The notes: generated from the letters alone by a model not told the origin. Shown: positions 32,123-41,503, counted from the first letter of the stretch. The stretch: DNA of 58,539 nt from F23-D06 sp045116675 (GCA_045116675.1 JBGUMF010000040.1:1-58539); one strand, 5' to 3'. Program-made: numbers and translations.

Positions 32123-32941
32123 TTAGTTCATGCCCCGGGCTTTTTTGATACGTTCGTAGGCCTCGTTCACCTGGGCGAACTTCACCTCTGCAGCCTTGCG
32201 CACATCCTCGCCCAAGTGGCTTACCTTGTCGGGATGGTGCTTCTTGGCGGCGGCTCGGTAGGCCTTCTTCACCTCCTCGTCAGTGGCATCGGGAGACACT
32301 TCCAGAATGCGGTAATCATTGTCGCTGGCCGTGCGGGTGGAGTAGGATGACGATGATGATGAACTTCCACCGTATTGCTGTTGTTCGTAATAACCTCCAC
32401 CGTAATAGGAACTGCCCACAAACATCGACTTGACCGATTCGAAGGTGCTGCGGGGAATGCCGCAAAGGTCGGAGATATGCCGGATGGCATCCAACTCCTC
32501 CTGCCGCATGGAGCCGTCCGCTTGGGCGAAGCCGAAGAGAAACTGCAGGATAATCAGCTTTTCGTAGATGGTGGCGTGCTGCCGGAGGTCGGCACATACG
32601 TTGGAGATGTCAATGTCGGAATTCAAAATGTCGCGGAAACGCAGCATGGCAGACTGGACAGCAGAGCTGCCAAGGTCTTTAAGGAGAAATTGCCGCACAT
32701 ATTCCATCTCGGAACGTAGCAGGCGGTTGTTGTCGGCCTTGGCCACGTAGGCGGCCAGAATCAGCTTGTCGTCCGTGAAATCCTGGGGCTTGTAGTAATG
32801 CGTGGACTGACCTTTCCTGACGGAAACACGGTTGGCGATGGCGTCGATGAATGCACCCAGCAGAAATCCGCCCAACGCGCCGCCCAGCCCGCCGTATGCG
32901 AAGCCTAAGATTGCCAGAATTATACTAAATGAACAGCCCAT
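32123..32941 (-). CDS. DjlA-like membrane-anchored J-domain protein with TerB domain
   Basis: 272 residues. One glycine-rich N-terminal TM (about 5-35, ILAILGFAYGGLGGALGGFLLG) is followed by a TerB-like helical domain (about 60-165), a Ser/Tyr-rich linker (GGGYYEQQQYGG then a poly-Ser run), and a C-terminal J domain (about 205-272) with an intact HPD in KKHHPDKVSH. This is the DjlA architecture: a DnaK co-chaperone tethered to the inner membrane with its J domain in the cytoplasm. It follows kdsC on the same strand but after a 211-bp repeat-rich spacer, so co-transcription is uncertain. The stop lies convergent to clpX. Confidence 0.9.
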   Translation of the reverse strand: MGCSFSIILAILGFAYGGLGGALGGFLLGAFIDAIANRVSVRKGQSTHYYKPQDFTDDKLILAAYVAKADNNRLLRSEMEYVRQFLLKDLGSSAVQSAMLRFRDILNSDIDISNVCADLRQHATIYEKLIILQFLFGFAQADGSMRQEELDAIRHISDLCGIPRSTFESVKSMFVGSSYYGGGYYEQQQYGGSSSSSSSYSTRTASDNDYRILEVSPDATDEEVKKAYRAAAKKHHPDKVSHLGEDVRKAAEVKFAQVNEAYERIKKARGMN

Positions 32942-32954
32942 GGGAAGTGTTGGA

Positions 32955-33010
32955 TAGTGAACAATTAATAATTAATAGTGAATAGTGGATAGTGGATAGT
33001 GAATAGTGAT
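32955..33010 (-). repeat. Heptameric array upstream of the djlA-like gene
   Basis: Eight in-register heptamers on the plus strand: TAGTGAA, CAATTAA, TAATTAA, TAGTGAA, TAGTGGA, TAGTGGA, TAGTGAA, TAGTGAT. The array ends 13 nt before the ATG, so it forms most of the 5' leader. No TAnnTTTG promoter is recognisable here. Confidence 0.8.
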
Positions 33011-33099
33011 GGTTATGGTTAATGGTGGGGATTTGGGGTTGTGATTTTGATTTTGATCGCCGTGTTATGTACTCTCAACAGCATACATCAAATTGTATA

Positions 33100-33152
33100 A
33101 TTATTAATTGTTAATTATTAATTATTAATTATTAATTGTAAGCTGTTAATTG
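33100..33152 (-). repeat. Heptameric array (ATTATTA)n abutting the kdsC stop codon
   Basis: Seven in-register units (ATTATTA, ATTGTTA, ATTATTA, ATTATTA, ATTATTA, ATTGTAA, GCTGTTA) plus ATTG touch the kdsC stop. The composition and placement match the array behind the YugP-type peptidase gene. The rest of the 211-bp spacer (33011-33099) shows only TG-rich simple sequence. Confidence 0.85.
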
Positions 33153-33671
33153 TCACCAAATGCACGCGTCTTCCTCAAACCATTTTCCGTGCAGGCGAAG
33201 GACGGTTTCAATCACATCGCGCACGGCCCCGTTTCCTCCCGGACGAGGGGATACATAGTCGGCAATCCCTTTGATTTCCTCGGCGGCGTCCGACGGACAG
33301 CATTTCATGCCCGCCAGCTGCATCATTTTGTAGTCGGGAATGTCGTCTCCCATCACAAGGATTTCTTCCGGAGAGAGGTTGTGGAGAGCCATATATTCAT
33401 GAAACATCTTCACTTTGTCATGGGTCTTCAGGAACATCTCCATACCGGGGAAGTCCTTGTAGCGCAGTTTCATGGATTCGGCGTAACCGCCGGAGATGAC
33501 GGCGACGCGGTAGCCTTTGCGCAGAGCATACTGGAGGGCGTAGCCGTCTTTCACGTTGGTGGCCCGCACCTGCTCGCCGTCATGCTGCACGTATATCTTG
33601 CCGTCGGAGAGTACCCCGTCAAAATCGAAGATGAAGGTGGTGATGGGTCGGAATTTGGAGTTGAGGTCCAT
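33153..33671 (-). CDS. kdsC: KdsC-type HAD phosphatase (KDO-8-P phosphatase)
   Basis: 172 residues, the size of tetrameric KdsC, which has no cap domain. HAD motif I is FDFDGVLSDGKIYV (nucleophile Asp and acid/base Asp), motif II is in VISGGYAES, and motif III is VMGDDIPDYKMM, with the Arg/Gly-rich C-terminal loop PRPGGNGAVRDVIE. The enzyme dephosphorylates KDO-8-phosphate for the lipopolysaccharide inner core. A relative acting on another 3-deoxy sugar phosphate cannot be excluded. It lies 11 bp after clpC on the same strand, so the two share a transcript although their functions differ. A heptamer array abuts its stop codon. Confidence 0.88.
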   Translation of the reverse strand: MDLNSKFRPITTFIFDFDGVLSDGKIYVQHDGEQVRATNVKDGYALQYALRKGYRVAVISGGYAESMKLRYKDFPGMEMFLKTHDKVKMFHEYMALHNLSPEEILVMGDDIPDYKMMQLAGMKCCPSDAAEEIKGIADYVSPRPGGNGAVRDVIETVLRLHGKWFEEDACIW

Positions 33672-33682
33672 GATGATGTTGT

Positions 33683-36226
33683 TTATGCGGTTTCTTCGGT
33701 AATGGCATTTTTGTTGAGGAGCACCATCTGGTCCAGCAGATCGTCATAGTCCAAGTCCGCTATCGTGCCTTGCGGCAGGGACTGGTTCAGAATCTCTTCC
33801 GCCAGCAGGTCTTCCACATGTTTCTGGATGGCGCGGCGCAACGGTCTGGCCCCGTAGTTGGGGTCCCAGCCAGTCTCGGCAATGTATTGCTTGGCTTTGT
33901 CGGTCACATGGATGTCAATGCCCAAAGCCACTACGCGATGCAGGACTTTCATGAGCTCGATGTCGATGATTCTCAGGATGTCTTCCTTGTTGAGGCTGTT
34001 AAAGTAGATGACATCGTCCACGCGGTTGAGGAATTCCGGGGAGAAGGTTGTTTTCAGCGCTTTCTCCAGGATGCCCTGCTCCACTTTGTTCTGGGCTGCC
34101 TTGGTGGCCTCCGTGCTGAATCCCACGCCCGTGCCGAAGTCCTTCAGCTCGCGCGTTCCGATGTTGGAGGTCATGATGAGGATGGTGTTTTTGAAATCGA
34201 CTTTCCGCCCCATGCCGTCGGTGAGCATGCCTTCGTCCAGCACCTGCAACAGGACATTATATACGTCGGGGTGCGCCTTTTCGATTTCATCTAACAGCAC
34301 GATAGAGTAGGGTTTGCGGCGCACCTTTTCGGTCAGCTGGCCGCCCTCTTCGTAGCCCACGTAGCCCGGAGGCGCGCCGATGAGTCGCGAAACGGTATGC
34401 TTCTCCATATACTCGCTCATGTCGATGCGTATGATGGCATCCTGCGAGTCGAAGAGGTACTCCGCCAGGATCTTGGCTAAATACGTTTTGCCTACACCCG
34501 TGGGGCCCAGGAAGATGAACGAGCCGATGGGCCGGTTGGGGTCCTTCAGACCCGCGCGGTTGCGTCGGATGGATTTTGAGATCTTGATGATGGCATCGTC
34601 CTGGCCGATGACCTTGCCCTGAAGCTCGTCCGCCATCTTCATGAGACGTTCCCCTTCGTTTTTGGCGATGCGCTGGGTGGGTACGCCCGTCATCATGGCG
34701 ATGACCTCTGCCACGGTATCTTCCGTGACGGTGGGGCGTTCCAGATCGGATTGCTTTTCCCACTCTTTTTTTAGATTGGAAAGACTGGTCTCCAGCTGCT
34801 TGATCTGGTCGCGGTAGCCGGCGGCTGCATTGTATTGCTGCTCCTTGATGGCCTGCGATTTCAGCTGCTCGAATTCGGCAATCTCCTTCTCCGCCTGCAG
34901 GATTTCTGGCGGGACGTGGATATTCTGGATGTGCATCCGGGCTCCGGCTTCGTCCAAGGCGTCAATGGCTTTGTCGGGCAGACAGCGGTCCGTGATATAA
35001 CGGTTCGACAGGGTGACGCATGCCTTCACGGCCTCGTCGCTGTAGCGCACGATATGGTGGTCTTCGTATTTGTCTTTGATGTTGTGGAGGATTTCGATGG
35101 TTTCCTCCGGGGTGGTGGGTTCGAGGATGATTTTTTGGAAACGGCGTTCCAGGGCACCATCCTTCTCGATGAATTCGCGATATTCGTCTAACGTGGTGGC
35201 ACCGATGCACTGCATGTCGCCGCGGGCGAGTGCGGGCTTGAACAGGTTGGAGGCGTCCATGCTGCCCGGTGCGTTGCCGGCTCCCACCATGGTGTGCAAT
35301 TCGTCAATGAACAGGATGACATCGGGGTTCTTTTCGATCTCCGTCAGGATGGTCTTGACCCGCTCCTCAAACTGGCCGCGGTACTTGGTGCCGGCTACGA
35401 TGGAGGCCATGTCCAGGCTGATGACGCGCTTGTTCATGAGCGTGCGCGACACCTTCCCTTTCACGATGTTCATGGCCAGGCCTTCCGCCACGGCAGACTT
35501 GCCCACACCGGGCTCGCCGATGAGCACGGGGTTGTTCTTTTTCCGCCGACTGAGGATCTGGGCGATGCGCTCCAGTTCCTTCTGCCGTCCCACCACAGGG
35601 TCCAGTTTGCCCTCGGCGGCAAATTTGGTCAGGTCTTTGCCGAAACTGTCCAACATGGGCGTGGCGGAGCCTTTTCCGCCCGTCTTGCCGGCGCGCGTGG
35701 TCGTCCGACGATCGTCCTCCTCCTCCATCTCGTCGCCCTGGTCCATAATCGCCTCCGTACGGCCTGATTCCATGTTCAACTCCTTCTTTACCTCCGAGGC
35801 GAAAGATGTGTAGGAAAGTCCGGCCCGCGTCAGGAACATCTTCACCACGTTGGCGGAGTCGTTGCGCCCGTCACGAAGAATGGCCAGAATGAAATGATAT
35901 GCCTCCACCGTCTCGCTCCTGTACTCCTTGGAAATAAGGTAGGATAAACGCAAGGTGTTGTCCGTCTGGATGTTCATCCGGATGGTCTCGGGCGAGCTCT
36001 CCGTCTTGTGTTCGTTGTTTTCGATCAATTCCTCAATCTTGGTGCGAAGCACGTCCATATCCACACGGTAAATGTTGAACAGGGTTTTGGTCATGCTCTC
36101 CCCGGGAAATCGCAGAATCGCCACCGTGACATGCTCGGTGCCGACGTTGGGGGAATGGTAATATACGGCTATATTTCGTGCCTCTTCCAAGGCATAGCGC
36201 ATCTCGTCTGAATACTTGATTTCCAT
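33683..36226 (-). CDS. clpC: Clp protease ATP-binding subunit ClpC
   Basis: Double-ring AAA+ unfoldase of 847 residues that works with ClpP. The N-terminal Clp-N repeat (about 1-150) is followed by D1 with Walker A GEPGVGKSAVA, a UVR-containing middle domain (QQYNAAAGYRDQIKQLE near 440), then D2 with Walker A GPTGVGKTYLA and Walker B LLDEIEKAHPDVYN. A ClpP-docking loop of the IGF type may be VGFST in TGVGFSTEATKAA. An acidic/basic insert (DEMEEEDDRRTTTRAGKTGGK) separates N domain and D1. It has a TATTTTTG promoter in a 218-bp spacer shared with divergent gyrA. kdsC follows at 11 bp. Together with ClpX it gives the cell two unfoldases for one ClpP. Confidence 0.95.
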   Translation of the reverse strand: MEIKYSDEMRYALEEARNIAVYYHSPNVGTEHVTVAILRFPGESMTKTLFNIYRVDMDVLRTKIEELIENNEHKTESSPETIRMNIQTDNTLRLSYLISKEYRSETVEAYHFILAILRDGRNDSANVVKMFLTRAGLSYTSFASEVKKELNMESGRTEAIMDQGDEMEEEDDRRTTTRAGKTGGKGSATPMLDSFGKDLTKFAAEGKLDPVVGRQKELERIAQILSRRKKNNPVLIGEPGVGKSAVAEGLAMNIVKGKVSRTLMNKRVISLDMASIVAGTKYRGQFEERVKTILTEIEKNPDVILFIDELHTMVGAGNAPGSMDASNLFKPALARGDMQCIGATTLDEYREFIEKDGALERRFQKIILEPTTPEETIEILHNIKDKYEDHHIVRYSDEAVKACVTLSNRYITDRCLPDKAIDALDEAGARMHIQNIHVPPEILQAEKEIAEFEQLKSQAIKEQQYNAAAGYRDQIKQLETSLSNLKKEWEKQSDLERPTVTEDTVAEVIAMMTGVPTQRIAKNEGERLMKMADELQGKVIGQDDAIIKISKSIRRNRAGLKDPNRPIGSFIFLGPTGVGKTYLAKILAEYLFDSQDAIIRIDMSEYMEKHTVSRLIGAPPGYVGYEEGGQLTEKVRRKPYSIVLLDEIEKAHPDVYNVLLQVLDEGMLTDGMGRKVDFKNTILIMTSNIGTRELKDFGTGVGFSTEATKAAQNKVEQGILEKALKTTFSPEFLNRVDDVIYFNSLNKEDILRIIDIELMKVLHRVVALGIDIHVTDKAKQYIAETGWDPNYGARPLRRAIQKHVEDLLAEEILNQSLPQGTIADLDYDDLLDQMVLLNKNAITEETA

Positions 36227-36243
36227 CTGTGAAAAATTTGCGG

Positions 36244-36251
36244 CAAAAATA
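36244..36251 (-). promoter_or_regulatory. -7 element (TATTTTTG) of clpC
   Basis: An exact TAnnTTTG match on the minus strand, 17 nt before the clpC ATG, implying a very short leader. Confidence 0.6.
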
Positions 36252-36369
36252 CAATTTAATTTCTAACGGACAGGAACTTCGTTCGCCGATGAGTTGCCTG
36301 CTTATACGTAAGACGGCTGCTTGTGCAAAAAAAGTGCCAAAATAATGACGTGGAAACGAAAAATTTTCG

Positions 36370-36377
36370 TATTTTCG
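36370..36377 (+). promoter_or_regulatory. Probable -7 element (TATTTTCG) of gyrA
   Basis: One mismatch from TAnnTTTG, 67 nt before the gyrA ATG. It lies next to the palindrome ACGAAAA-A-TTTTCGT (36356-36370). No better promoter is seen in the spacer. Confidence 0.4.
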
Positions 36378-36444
36378 TGCATTATTTTGAATAATTGTAA
36401 CTAGTTAAAACATAGTTTTTTAGACTAAACGAAAAAACGATAAG

Positions 36445-39006
36445 ATGATAGAAGAAGAATCTTTAGGAGAGAAAATTGTCCAGGTCAACATCGAAAATCA
36501 GATGAAGACCGCCTATATTGACTATTCCATGTCGGTGATTGTGTCGCGTGCGCTGCCGGATGTCCGCGATGGTCTGAAGCCGGTACAGCGGCGTATCATC
36601 TACGCCATGTGGGACAACAACATCATATCCTCCCAACCGTATAAGAAATCCGCGAGAATCGTGGGTGAGGTGCTGGGTAAGTACCACCCGCACGGCGATA
36701 CGGCCGTCTATGATGCCATGGTCCGTATGGCCCAGCCGTGGTCTCTGCGCTATCCCTTCGTGGATGGGCAGGGTAACTTCGGTTCTGTGGACGGCGACAG
36801 CCCCGCCGCCATGCGTTACACGGAGGCTCGCCTCCGCAAGTCCGCCGAAGATATGGTGGCCGACATTGAGAAGGATACGGTGGATATGACCCTCAACTTC
36901 GACGACTCCATCCCTGAACCGACGGTGCTGCCCTCCAAGATCCCCAACCTGCTGGTGAATGGTGCATCCGGTATTGCTGTCGGTATGGCCACCAATATGG
37001 CCCCCCACAATCTGAGGGAGGTGTGTGACGGCATCTGCGCGTATATCGACAATAACGACATTTCCATTGAGGAACTTTCCCAATATATCAAAGCACCGGA
37101 TTTTCCGTCTGGATGTGAGATTTACGGTTATAGGGGTGTCCAAGAGGCCTTCCAGACCGGTCGCGGACGTATTGTGATGCGCGGTCATGCCACTATCGAG
37201 ACGGATAAGAACAAAAACCAAATTGTCGTCACCTCGCTGCCGTATCTGGTCAATCCATCCGATATGATCAAGCATACGGTAGAGCTGGTGAAGGAGGACA
37301 AGATTGTGGGCATTACCAATATTGAGAACCTGACCAACAAGCGTAATGGTACCCGCATTGTCTATGATCTGCGCAAGGATGTTGTGCCCGAAGTGGTCCT
37401 CAACAAACTGTATCAGATGACAGCTCTGCAGTCTTCGTTCAGTGTTAACAATGTGGCCCTCGTGAACGGCCGCCCGATGACGCTGAACCTCAAGGATATG
37501 ATTGTGGAATATGTGAAACACCGCCATCAGGTGGTGATCCGCCGAGCACAATTCGACCTCAAGAAGGCCCAGGCCCGCGCGCATATCTTGGAAGGCTTGC
37601 TGAAAGCACTGGACATTCTGGACGACATTATCGCGCTTATCCGCGCATCGCAAACGGTACAGGAAGCACAGAACGGACTGATGGAGAAGTGGGACTTCTC
37701 GGAAGCCCAGGCAAGAGCCATCGTGGAGATGCGTCTGCGCCAGCTTACCGGACTGGAACGCGAGAAACTGCAGAACGAATATGCCGACTTGCTGAAATTG
37801 ATCCAATACCTGCAGGATGTGCTTTCCGATGAGCATTTGCGTATGGAAATCATTAAGAGCGAATTGCAGGACATCAAGAGCCGTTACGGTGACGAACGTC
37901 GTTCGCCTATTGAGATGGATGCTTCCGAGTTCCGTATTGAAGACACCATCGCCGATGAGGAGGTCGTCATCACGATTTCCCATCTGGGCTATATCAAGCG
38001 CACCCCGCTGGCCGAGTACCGTGTGCAGAACCGCGGTGGCAAAGGCTCCAAGGGCGGCAGCTCCCGCGATGAGGATTTCATCGAACATCTTTATATGGCC
38101 ACCAACCACAACTATCTGCTCTTCTTCACGGAGAAGGGCAAATGCTTCTGGCTGCGTGTGTTTGAGATTCCGGAGGGCGTGAAAACCTCCAAGGGCCGTG
38201 CCGTTCAGAACATCCTTCAGATTGAGGAAGATGACAAGATCGCATCCATCATCAACTTGAAATCGGTGACGGATCCCGAGTATATCACCAATCATTTCGT
38301 GTTCCTTTGTACCGAAAAGGGTATCATCAAGAAGACATCTCTGGAGGCCTACTCCCATCCGCGTAAGAAGGGTATCATCGCCATCAATGTACGAGAAGGC
38401 GACCGCCTGATTGCCGCCCGTTTCACCGATGGCAATAGCGAGATGATGCTCGCGCTCCATTCGGGACGGGCCATCCGCTTCAAGGAGAATGAGGAGATGC
38501 GTGCCATGGGTCGTACTGCTGCCGGTGTGAAGGGTGTGACCCTCGCAGACGAGAACGACCGTATCGTGGGCGTGCTCGCCATCGATAATCCGCGCAGCAC
38601 GGTGCTCATCGTCTCGCAGCACGGCTTCGGAAAACGCTCGCTGCTCGAAGACTACCGCATCACCCATCGTGGCGGAAAGGGTGTCAGCACCATTAAGATT
38701 ACGGAAAAGACAGGTAAGCTGATTGCCATGAAGGATGTGACCGACGATGACGACCTGATGATCATCAACCGCTCCGGCATCGCCATCCGCCTGCATGTGG
38801 ATTCGTTGCGCGTGCTCGGACGTAATACGCAGGGTGTCAAGCTGATCGATCTTCGCAAGAACGACATCATCGCCGCCGTGTGTGTGGTGCCGCGTCAGGA
38901 GGACGATGAGTTTGAGGACGAAAATATCGAGACCTCAGATTTGAATGAGTCTATGGAGGAACAGCCTTTAAACGAATCCGAAAATACAGAATCCAACGAC
39001 CTTTAA
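36445..39006 (+). CDS. gyrA: DNA gyrase subunit A
   Basis: Subunit of the type II topoisomerase that introduces negative supercoils. 853 residues. The catalytic tyrosine is Tyr125 in AAMRYTEARL; the quinolone-pocket region HPHGDTAVYDAMVRMAQ precedes it. A six-bladed C-terminal domain begins near 510, with a GyrA-box-like QNRGGKGSKGG, which identifies it as GyrA rather than ParC although the canonical QRRGGKG is altered. A polar acidic tail ends the protein. gyrB is not in the window. A secreted TPR protein gene follows at 12 bp, so they are probably co-transcribed. Confidence 0.95.
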   Translation: MIEEESLGEKIVQVNIENQMKTAYIDYSMSVIVSRALPDVRDGLKPVQRRIIYAMWDNNIISSQPYKKSARIVGEVLGKYHPHGDTAVYDAMVRMAQPWSLRYPFVDGQGNFGSVDGDSPAAMRYTEARLRKSAEDMVADIEKDTVDMTLNFDDSIPEPTVLPSKIPNLLVNGASGIAVGMATNMAPHNLREVCDGICAYIDNNDISIEELSQYIKAPDFPSGCEIYGYRGVQEAFQTGRGRIVMRGHATIETDKNKNQIVVTSLPYLVNPSDMIKHTVELVKEDKIVGITNIENLTNKRNGTRIVYDLRKDVVPEVVLNKLYQMTALQSSFSVNNVALVNGRPMTLNLKDMIVEYVKHRHQVVIRRAQFDLKKAQARAHILEGLLKALDILDDIIALIRASQTVQEAQNGLMEKWDFSEAQARAIVEMRLRQLTGLEREKLQNEYADLLKLIQYLQDVLSDEHLRMEIIKSELQDIKSRYGDERRSPIEMDASEFRIEDTIADEEVVITISHLGYIKRTPLAEYRVQNRGGKGSKGGSSRDEDFIEHLYMATNHNYLLFFTEKGKCFWLRVFEIPEGVKTSKGRAVQNILQIEEDDKIASIINLKSVTDPEYITNHFVFLCTEKGIIKKTSLEAYSHPRKKGIIAINVREGDRLIAARFTDGNSEMMLALHSGRAIRFKENEEMRAMGRTAAGVKGVTLADENDRIVGVLAIDNPRSTVLIVSQHGFGKRSLLEDYRITHRGGKGVSTIKITEKTGKLIAMKDVTDDDDLMIINRSGIAIRLHVDSLRVLGRNTQGVKLIDLRKNDIIAAVCVVPRQEDDEFEDENIETSDLNESMEEQPLNESENTESNDL

Positions 39007-39018
39007 TTTTTCACCCCG

Positions 39019-40206
39019 ATGAAACGTATCTTCGTTTTTTGCATGATAATCGCCACCTTTCTGAGCCTGCAAGCCCAGAAACCATCGCTGAATAAAGCCT
39101 ACAATTTTTATTATGATAAGGATTATGTGAAGGCTAAGGAGGCGATTGATGCGTGTGCGCAGGATGAGAAATTCTCCACAAAGGCCCAGACGTGGCTCTA
39201 CAAGGGGAACATCTACTATTTCCTGGCCAACGAGGAGTATAGTGCCAAGCAAAAGGATGAGCAATATCGGATTCTTTATCCGGATGCGCCGGTAGAGGCA
39301 TACGATGCTTTTGCCAAATCATTGGAAATCAATGCCAATGCGGAGGCTATGGATATGTTCTCCGCCAAAGATGCCATGAAACAGCTCTACCCGTTGCTTC
39401 TGGTGCGCGGCGTGGACCAGCTTATCGCAAAAGAATTTTCGGCGGCCAAAAACACGTTGGCCAAAGGCATCGCTTCGTATGAGATGGACAAGCCCCAATA
39501 TCCCATGAACGGCGATCTGTATTATTATTATGCTTACGCGCTTGAGTCTTTGGGTGAAAAGGATAATGTAATATTGTATTACCAAAAGGCTATTGAGGAT
39601 GGCTCCTCCAATCCGTATGTGTATGTGCGCCTGATGGAAGCATACCAGAAAGAAAACAAGCCTGGAAAGGTGGACGAGGTGCTGGCTAAAGCAAAGGTGA
39701 AACTGCCTTCGGATAATATGAGCATACGTTTGGCTGAAATTGACTACCTCTATTGGAAAGGTGACAGTGTGAAGGCTTCTTCCCTGTTGCACAATATTCC
39801 AGCCTCTTCTGTCCAGAATGCCGACGAACTGGTGAATCTTGCCAATTTCTACATTCGGGAGAAAGAGTATGGTACGGCCAAGGACCTTCTGGTAAAAGCC
39901 AACAAGTTGTCGCCGGACAATTTCGTGGTACTCTATAATCTGGGCGTTTGCACGTACAGCCTTTCCGAACGGCTGTTTGACCAGTACAACAAGGCAGCTA
40001 TTTCGGACCCGAACAGTGCGCAGGCAAGGGAGTTCAAAGAAAAATCAGATGAGTGTATGAATCAGTCGGCCCGCTACTTTGAGCAGGCCCGTGTACTGGA
40101 ACCCAACGACAAGAGTCTTTTGATGACGTTGCGTGCAATTTACGCACGCCAGCAGTCGCCCAAATATGATGAGATTGACAGATTAATCCAATCGTTAGAA
40201 AAATAA
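39019..40206 (+). CDS. Secreted TPR protein downstream of gyrA (first paralogue)
   Basis: 395 residues. The signal peptide MKRIFVFCMIIATFLSLQA precedes several TPR-like helix pairs (AYNFYYDKDYVKAKEAID, NGDLYYYYAYALESLGEKDN, DELVNLANFYIREKEYGTAK). The protein is probably periplasmic. It shares a pattern with the following gene: an early TWLYKGNIYYFLAN-type helix and a long helical solenoid, so the two are paralogues. No enzymatic motif is seen. It begins 12 bp after gyrA, an arrangement common in Bacteroidota but without known meaning. Confidence 0.85.
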   Translation: MKRIFVFCMIIATFLSLQAQKPSLNKAYNFYYDKDYVKAKEAIDACAQDEKFSTKAQTWLYKGNIYYFLANEEYSAKQKDEQYRILYPDAPVEAYDAFAKSLEINANAEAMDMFSAKDAMKQLYPLLLVRGVDQLIAKEFSAAKNTLAKGIASYEMDKPQYPMNGDLYYYYAYALESLGEKDNVILYYQKAIEDGSSNPYVYVRLMEAYQKENKPGKVDEVLAKAKVKLPSDNMSIRLAEIDYLYWKGDSVKASSLLHNIPASSVQNADELVNLANFYIREKEYGTAKDLLVKANKLSPDNFVVLYNLGVCTYSLSERLFDQYNKAAISDPNSAQAREFKEKSDECMNQSARYFEQARVLEPNDKSLLMTLRAIYARQQSPKYDEIDRLIQSLEK

Positions 40207-40244
40207 TCCAATATAATCACACAACAATACAAAATTTCAAAGCA

Positions 40245-41426
40245 ATGAAAAAATTAACGTTTCTTTTAGTCGGCTTAATGATTAGCACGACGCTGTTTTC
40301 TCAGTCCTGCCTTGATGACGTATGGCAGTGCCTGCGTAACAACCAAGCCCCTAAAGCGAAGAAATTCATTGAGGAGTGCATGGCCGCTTATCCCGACAAT
40401 GCTCAAGTGTGGCTGATGAAGGGTAATGTATATGTGAACCTTTACAATTCAGACCAGAAGAAGCTGAATGCGGACCCGAACTACACGCCCCGTTATCCGG
40501 ACGCGCTGCTCACGGCCAATGAGGCATTCATTAAGGCTCTGGAACTGGATCCGAAGGTGCAGCCCAAGACGGGTATGTTGGGCGCCATTGACGGCCAACG
40601 CCTGTGCGCCGACCCGTTTAACGAGATGGGTGCCAAATATGCCAAGATGAACGATAATGCGAATGCCCTCAAGTATTATTCGCTGGCTGCCAAGAATTAC
40701 GAGCTTGGCAAGAACAAGCAGAATGCTTCCGCCATGTATTATCAGATGGCTGTTATCTATTTTGGCCAGGGAGATCAGGCTGAAGGGAAAAACATGCTCC
40801 TCAAGTCCGCCTCCACATTCCCTACACTTCATCCCGCCATTTATACAACCTTGTATGATTTGTATAAGAGTGAAAAGGATACGGTGAACTGCGGTAAAAT
40901 TCTGGCAAAGGGTCTGGCCGTGTTCCCTGAAGATGAGGATATGATGAAAGCCCAGATTGATTATTTTGACATGACAGGTCAAAGTGAGAAGGTGCTGGCC
41001 TTGTGCGACTCCATGCTCGCCAAGAAACCCGGCGACTTGACGGTGGCCGCCAACTGCGCCAACTACATGAGCAACGCCAAATATTTCCAGAAGGCTGAGG
41101 AAATTCTGACCGGACTTTTGGAGAAGAATCCGAGCGACTTCCAGCTTAATTTCCAAATGGCCTACCGCTATTTCATGGAAGTGGTGGAGTATGAAGATAA
41201 GATTGATGCAGCTATGAAGGCTAAACAATACGCTGAGGTCAACCCGTTGCGCACTGCTGAGAAGGAGATTATCCAAAAGGCCCATGAATGGAGCCAAAAG
41301 GCATACGATATCAACGGCAACAACCAGCAGAATAACATCATGCTGCAGCAGCTGAAGGTGAAACTCCTCATGCCTGTGCCGGAAGAACTGAAAGCCAAAG
41401 TGGATTCCTATAGACATCAGAACTAA
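40245..41426 (+). CDS. Secreted TPR protein downstream of gyrA (second paralogue)
   Basis: 393 residues. Signal peptide MKKLTFLLVGLMISTTLFS is followed by TPR-like repeats (PDNAQVWLMKGNVYVNLYN, NASAMYYQMAVIYFGQGDQAE, YFQKAEEILTGLLEKNPSD). Near-equal length and shared order of motifs with the preceding gene mark a tandem duplication that has since diverged. It is probably periplasmic; function is unknown. It lies 38 bp after its paralogue and is followed by a very strong terminator, so it ends the gyrA transcript. Confidence 0.85.
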   Translation: MKKLTFLLVGLMISTTLFSQSCLDDVWQCLRNNQAPKAKKFIEECMAAYPDNAQVWLMKGNVYVNLYNSDQKKLNADPNYTPRYPDALLTANEAFIKALELDPKVQPKTGMLGAIDGQRLCADPFNEMGAKYAKMNDNANALKYYSLAAKNYELGKNKQNASAMYYQMAVIYFGQGDQAEGKNMLLKSASTFPTLHPAIYTTLYDLYKSEKDTVNCGKILAKGLAVFPEDEDMMKAQIDYFDMTGQSEKVLALCDSMLAKKPGDLTVAANCANYMSNAKYFQKAEEILTGLLEKNPSDFQLNFQMAYRYFMEVVEYEDKIDAAMKAKQYAEVNPLRTAEKEIIQKAHEWSQKAYDINGNNQQNNIMLQQLKVKLLMPVPEELKAKVDSYRHQN

Positions 41427-41447
41427 GGAGACATTCCTTTATATGAT

Positions 41448-41484
41448 AAGCCCCGAAAGTTGGATAAGCTTTCGGGGCTTTTTG
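41448..41484 (+). terminator. Strong rho-independent terminator of the gyrA-TPR operon
   Basis: A perfect 12-bp stem (AAGCCCCGAAAG at 41448-41459, CTTTCGGGGCTT at 41469-41480) with a 9-nt loop, directly followed by TTTTG. It is the clearest terminator in the window. Confidence 0.93.
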
Positions 41485-41503
41485 TATAATCTCAGGAATA
41501 TAG

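Noticed and set aside
36463..38796. Long minus-strand open frame opposite gyrA
   Set aside because: It is His/Gly/Asp-rich antisense sequence with no domain, fully overlapping the well-supported gyrA. Similar antisense frames opposite tig, parC, korA and others were dropped for the same reason.
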